From Paludisphaera mucosa (lineage in GTDB: Bacteria; Planctomycetota; Planctomycetia; Isosphaerales; Isosphaeraceae): a stretch of 64,000 bases of DNA. A program made the translations under genes and the position numbers. The notes beneath the pieces are model-generated. The model was not told the origin of the DNA. It searched no databases and worked only from the letters and a program-made list of their open reading frames with translations. The stretch covers positions 3,472,001-3,536,000 of the forward strand of contig NZ_JARRAG010000002.1 of assembly GCF_029589435.1 (NCBI RefSeq), in the 5' to 3' direction. Of the stretch, positions 61,518 to 64,000 are shown piece by piece (position 1 is the stretch's first letter; the number at the start of each line of letters is the position of its first letter).

Positions 61518-64000
61518 GTGTTCTCCCGATTCTTCATCGACCGCCCGATCTTCGCCTCGGTGCTCTCGATCATCGTGACGCTCTCCGGCGGCATCACGCT
61601 GTGGACGCTCCCGGTGGCGCAGTACCCCGACATCACGCCGCCGACCGTCGAGGTCTCGGCGTACTACCCCGGGGCCAACGCGCAGGTCGTCGCCGACACC
61701 GTCGCCGCGCCCATCGAGCAGCAGGTGAACGGCGTCGAGAACATGATGTACATGTCGTCGCAGTGCACCAACGACGGCAACTACACGCTCACCGTCACGT
61801 TCAAGCCGGGCGTCGACCTGAACATGGCCCAGGTGCTGGTGCAGAACCGCGAGTCGTTGGCCGAACCCATCCTGCCCGATCTGGTCAAGCGCCGCGGCGT
61901 CTCGGTGACGAAGAAGTCGCCCAGCATCCTGATGATCATCAACGTCTTCTCGCCCGACGGCACCCGCGACAACCTCTACCTGAGCAACTACGCCACCATC
62001 CAGCTCCGCGACGAGCTGGCCCGGCTCGACGGCATCGGCGACATCACCTATCTCGGCCAGCGCAACTACAGCATGCGGGTCTGGCTCGACCCCCAGAAGA
62101 TGACCTTCCGCAACCTGAGCGCCTCCGACGTCGTGCGGGCGATCGAGCAGCAGAACGTGCAGGTCGCCGCCGGCCAGCTCGGCCAGCCCCCCGTCGACAC
62201 CGGGCAGGCCTTCCAGTTCACGATCACGACCCTCGGCCGGCTCAGCGAGAGCGAGCAGTTCGCCGACATGATCCTCAAGGCCGACCAGATGGGCGGCATC
62301 GTCCGGCTCCGCGACGTCGCCGAGGTCGAGCTGGGCGCGCAGGGCTACGACCAGGCCTGCACCCTCGACGGCCGCCCCACGGTCGCCCTCTCGGTCTACC
62401 AGCGGCCGGGCTCCAACGCGCTCGAGACGGCCCGCAACGTCCGCGCCAAGATGGAAGAGCTGAAGGAGCGGTTCCCCGAGGGCGTCGACTACGCCATCGC
62501 CTACGACACCACCCCGTTCATCACCGAGTCGGTCAACGAGGTGTTCAAGACGCTCCGCGACGCCGTCGTCCTGGTGGCCGTCGTCGTGCTGCTGTTCCTG
62601 CAGAACTGGCGGTCGGCGCTGATCCCGCTCATCGCCGTGCCCGTCGCCGTGGTCGGCACGTTCGCCGTGATGTCGGCCATGGGGTTCAGCCTGAACAACC
62701 TGACGCTGTTCGGGCTGGTGCTGGCGATCGGCATCGTGGTCGACGACGCCATCGTCGTCGTCGAGGCCGTCGAGCACCACATCGAGCACGGGCTCGCCCC
62801 GAGGGACGCCACCATCAAAGCGATGGAACAGGTGTCGTCGCCGGTCGTGGCGGTCGGGCTGGTGCTGACGGCGGTCTTCGTCCCCTGCGCGTTCATCTCG
62901 GGGATCACCGGCCAGTTCTTCCGACAGTTCGCCCTCACGATCGCCACCTCGACGCTGATCTCGGCGTTCAACTCGCTCACCCTGAGCCCGGCCCTGGCCG
63001 CCCTGCTGCTCAAGCCCCGCAAGAAGGGGACCTACGAGGCCCTGCCGAGCCTGGCCTTCGTGCTGGTCGGCTGCTGGGTCGGGGCCGTCTGGATGGGGCC
63101 GATGCTCGCGGGACTGGTCCCGCAGCCGGAAGCGCTCCGGGCGTCGACGCTGCTCCCCCATGACCGCTTCGTCGGCCTGCTCGGCGCCATCGCCGGCGGG
63201 GCCGCGGGCTGGCTGCTCGGCATCCCCCTGAATCGCCTGATGGGCTGGACGTTCGCCGTCTTCAACCGCGGCTTCGACGCCGCGGCCGGCGCGTACACGC
63301 GGATCGTCGGCGGCCTGCTGCGGATCAGTTTCCTCGTGCTCCTGCTCTACGGCGGCCTCCTGTTCGTGACCTACTGGGGCTTCATGCGGACGCCCACGGG
63401 GTTCATCCCCTCGCAGGACAAGGGATACCTGCTCGTCAACGTCCAGCTCCCCGACTCGTCGTCGCTGGAACGGACGCAGGCGGTCATGAAGCAGGCCGAG
63501 GCTTTGGCGCTGAAGCTGCCGGGCGTCACCCACACGCTGGCCATCGCCGGCCAGTCGATCCTGATGAACGCCAACGCGCCCAACTTCGGCGCGATGTACG
63601 TGATGCTCGACGACTTCCACCACCGCTCCCAGGAAGGCCTGACCGGCCCCGTGATCGCCGCCCGCCTCCAGGAGGCCCTCCAGGATCAGGTGCACGAGGG
63701 GGCGGTCAACGTCTTCGACGCCCCGCCGGTCGACGGCCTGGGGACGGCCGGCGGCTTCAAGATCGTGGTCGAGGACCGCGGCGACCTGGGCCCGCACGAG
63801 CTGGAGACCGCGGCCCGGCGGGTGGTCGCCGCCGGCGAAGGGTCGCCGCTGTTGCAGGGGCTCTTCACCAGCTTCCGGGCCGACACCCCCTGGCTGTTCC
63901 TCGACGTCGACCGCGAGAAGGCCAAGCTGCTGGGCGTCTCGATCGCCGAGCTGTTCAACACCTTGCAGGTCTACCTCGGCTCGCTCTACGTCAACGACTT
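61518..64000 (+). CDS. HAE1-type RND efflux pump, second of two (cut by window end)
   Basis: The first 827 residues of a second RND pump, open to the last base of the window. The GTG at 61518 has TGAGG about five bases upstream, and the gene starts seven bases after the first pump. The N-terminus FSRFFIDRPIFASVLSIIVT, the YPDITPPTVEVSAYYPGA segment and the Asp-Asp relay in TM4 are intact. As in pump 1, a hydrophobic pair is inserted after the sixth helix (about residues 510-580, with AFVLVGCWVGAVWMGPML and LLGAIAGGAAGWLLG). Two pumps with one adaptor could form a mixed trimer, as in MdtBC, or separate complexes. Confidence 0.9.
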   Translation, partial: MFSRFFIDRPIFASVLSIIVTLSGGITLWTLPVAQYPDITPPTVEVSAYYPGANAQVVADTVAAPIEQQVNGVENMMYMSSQCTNDGNYTLTVTFKPGVDLNMAQVLVQNRESLAEPILPDLVKRRGVSVTKKSPSILMIINVFSPDGTRDNLYLSNYATIQLRDELARLDGIGDITYLGQRNYSMRVWLDPQKMTFRNLSASDVVRAIEQQNVQVAAGQLGQPPVDTGQAFQFTITTLGRLSESEQFADMILKADQMGGIVRLRDVAEVELGAQGYDQACTLDGRPTVALSVYQRPGSNALETARNVRAKMEELKERFPEGVDYAIAYDTTPFITESVNEVFKTLRDAVVLVAVVVLLFLQNWRSALIPLIAVPVAVVGTFAVMSAMGFSLNNLTLFGLVLAIGIVVDDAIVVVEAVEHHIEHGLAPRDATIKAMEQVSSPVVAVGLVLTAVFVPCAFISGITGQFFRQFALTIATSTLISAFNSLTLSPALAALLLKPRKKGTYEALPSLAFVLVGCWVGAVWMGPMLAGLVPQPEALRASTLLPHDRFVGLLGAIAGGAAGWLLGIPLNRLMGWTFAVFNRGFDAAAGAYTRIVGGLLRISFLVLLLYGGLLFVTYWGFMRTPTGFIPSQDKGYLLVNVQLPDSSSLERTQAVMKQAEALALKLPGVTHTLAIAGQSILMNANAPNFGAMYVMLDDFHHRSQEGLTGPVIAARLQEALQDQVHEGAVNVFDAPPVDGLGTAGGFKIVVEDRGDLGPHELETAARRVVAAGEGSPLLQGLFTSFRADTPWLFLDVDREKAKLLGVSIAELFNTLQVYLGSLYVND
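62678..62791 (+). repeat. 114-bp tract, second copy (pump 2)
   Basis: The second copy of the identical tract described for 58990-59103, in frame and encoding the same TM4 segment. A further nearly identical stretch, covering the FVPCAFISGITGQFFRQF region, follows in both genes after a short divergent segment. Confidence 0.9.

Noticed and set aside
57395-61636. 1,413-residue open frame on the minus strand over the first RND pump
   Set aside because: It is opposite a clear RND gene, is rich in Arg, Asp, His and Gln from reversed GC-rich codons, and has no domain. High GC content creates such frames.
1-64000. CRISPR arrays, rRNA or tRNA genes, insertion sequences
   Set aside because: No spaced direct repeats, no conserved rRNA or tRNA stretches and no transposase-like protein were seen. 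A tRNA scan could still find one that was missed by eye.

Overview
The window is a very GC-rich stretch of a planctomycete chromosome, most likely family Isosphaeraceae. This is inferred from gene content: DUF1501 and PSD1/DUF1549/DUF1553 cytochrome pairs, a DUF1559 pseudopilin-like protein with its small lipoprotein, a CRTAC1-type FG-GAP protein, and many Ser/Thr kinases fused to WD40 or TPR regions and paired with ECF sigma factors. No rRNA, tRNA, CRISPR array, insertion sequence or prophage was seen. The window opens inside one gene on the minus strand and closes inside a third RND pump gene.

Layout. 1-6.5 kb: a truncated unknown gene, a STAS-FHA-STAS signalling protein, a secreted beta-propeller glycosidase-like protein, a MoxR-type ATPase, and two tandem membrane-anchored alpha/beta hydrolases. 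6.6-10 kb: a possible phosphatidylcholine cluster, made of a phosphoethanolamine N-methyltransferase of the Plasmodium/plant type, an APC-superfamily permease and a phosphatidylcholine synthase. An Atg22-like MFS transporter converges on it. 11.8-16.7 kb: a CusB/CusA-like heavy-metal RND adaptor and pump. 16.9-22.5 kb: a WD40 Ser/Thr kinase translationally coupled to a secreted CRTAC1 protein, with a convergent HTH regulator. 22.7-27.4 kb: two orphan proteins, then an ECF sigma factor and TPR kinase pair. 27.4-31.7 kb: xerD, a spinster-like MFS transporter, and a kinase with six N-terminal membrane helices.

31.8-34.4 kb is a compact modABC molybdate operon (read leftward) with a good -10 box. 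34.7-38.6 kb holds a membrane P-loop NTPase resembling KAP NTPases, a membrane-anchored WD40 protein, and an Hsp20 gene whose leader can hide its ribosome-binding site. 38.6-43.5 kb is a leftward set of WD40 protein, ECF sigma factor and TPR kinase. 43.9-48.3 kb has rsgA, a tandem ACT protein and a large secreted low-complexity protein. 48.5-55.4 kb carries a second molybdate-type binding protein, a lipoprotein/DUF1559 pair, and a PSD1 - DUF1501 - small membrane protein operon. 55.6-64 kb is a TetR-controlled efflux operon with a clear promoter and perfect palindromic operator, one lipoprotein adaptor and two tandem HAE1-type RND pumps, the second cut by the window end.

The most interesting points are the proposed lipid cluster, in which a eukaryote-like phosphocholine-forming enzyme sits beside a bacterial choline-using Pcs, and the twin RND pumps that share an extra hydrophobic pair and a 114-bp identical tract. 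Assignments come from reading motifs and architecture by eye; no database search was run.
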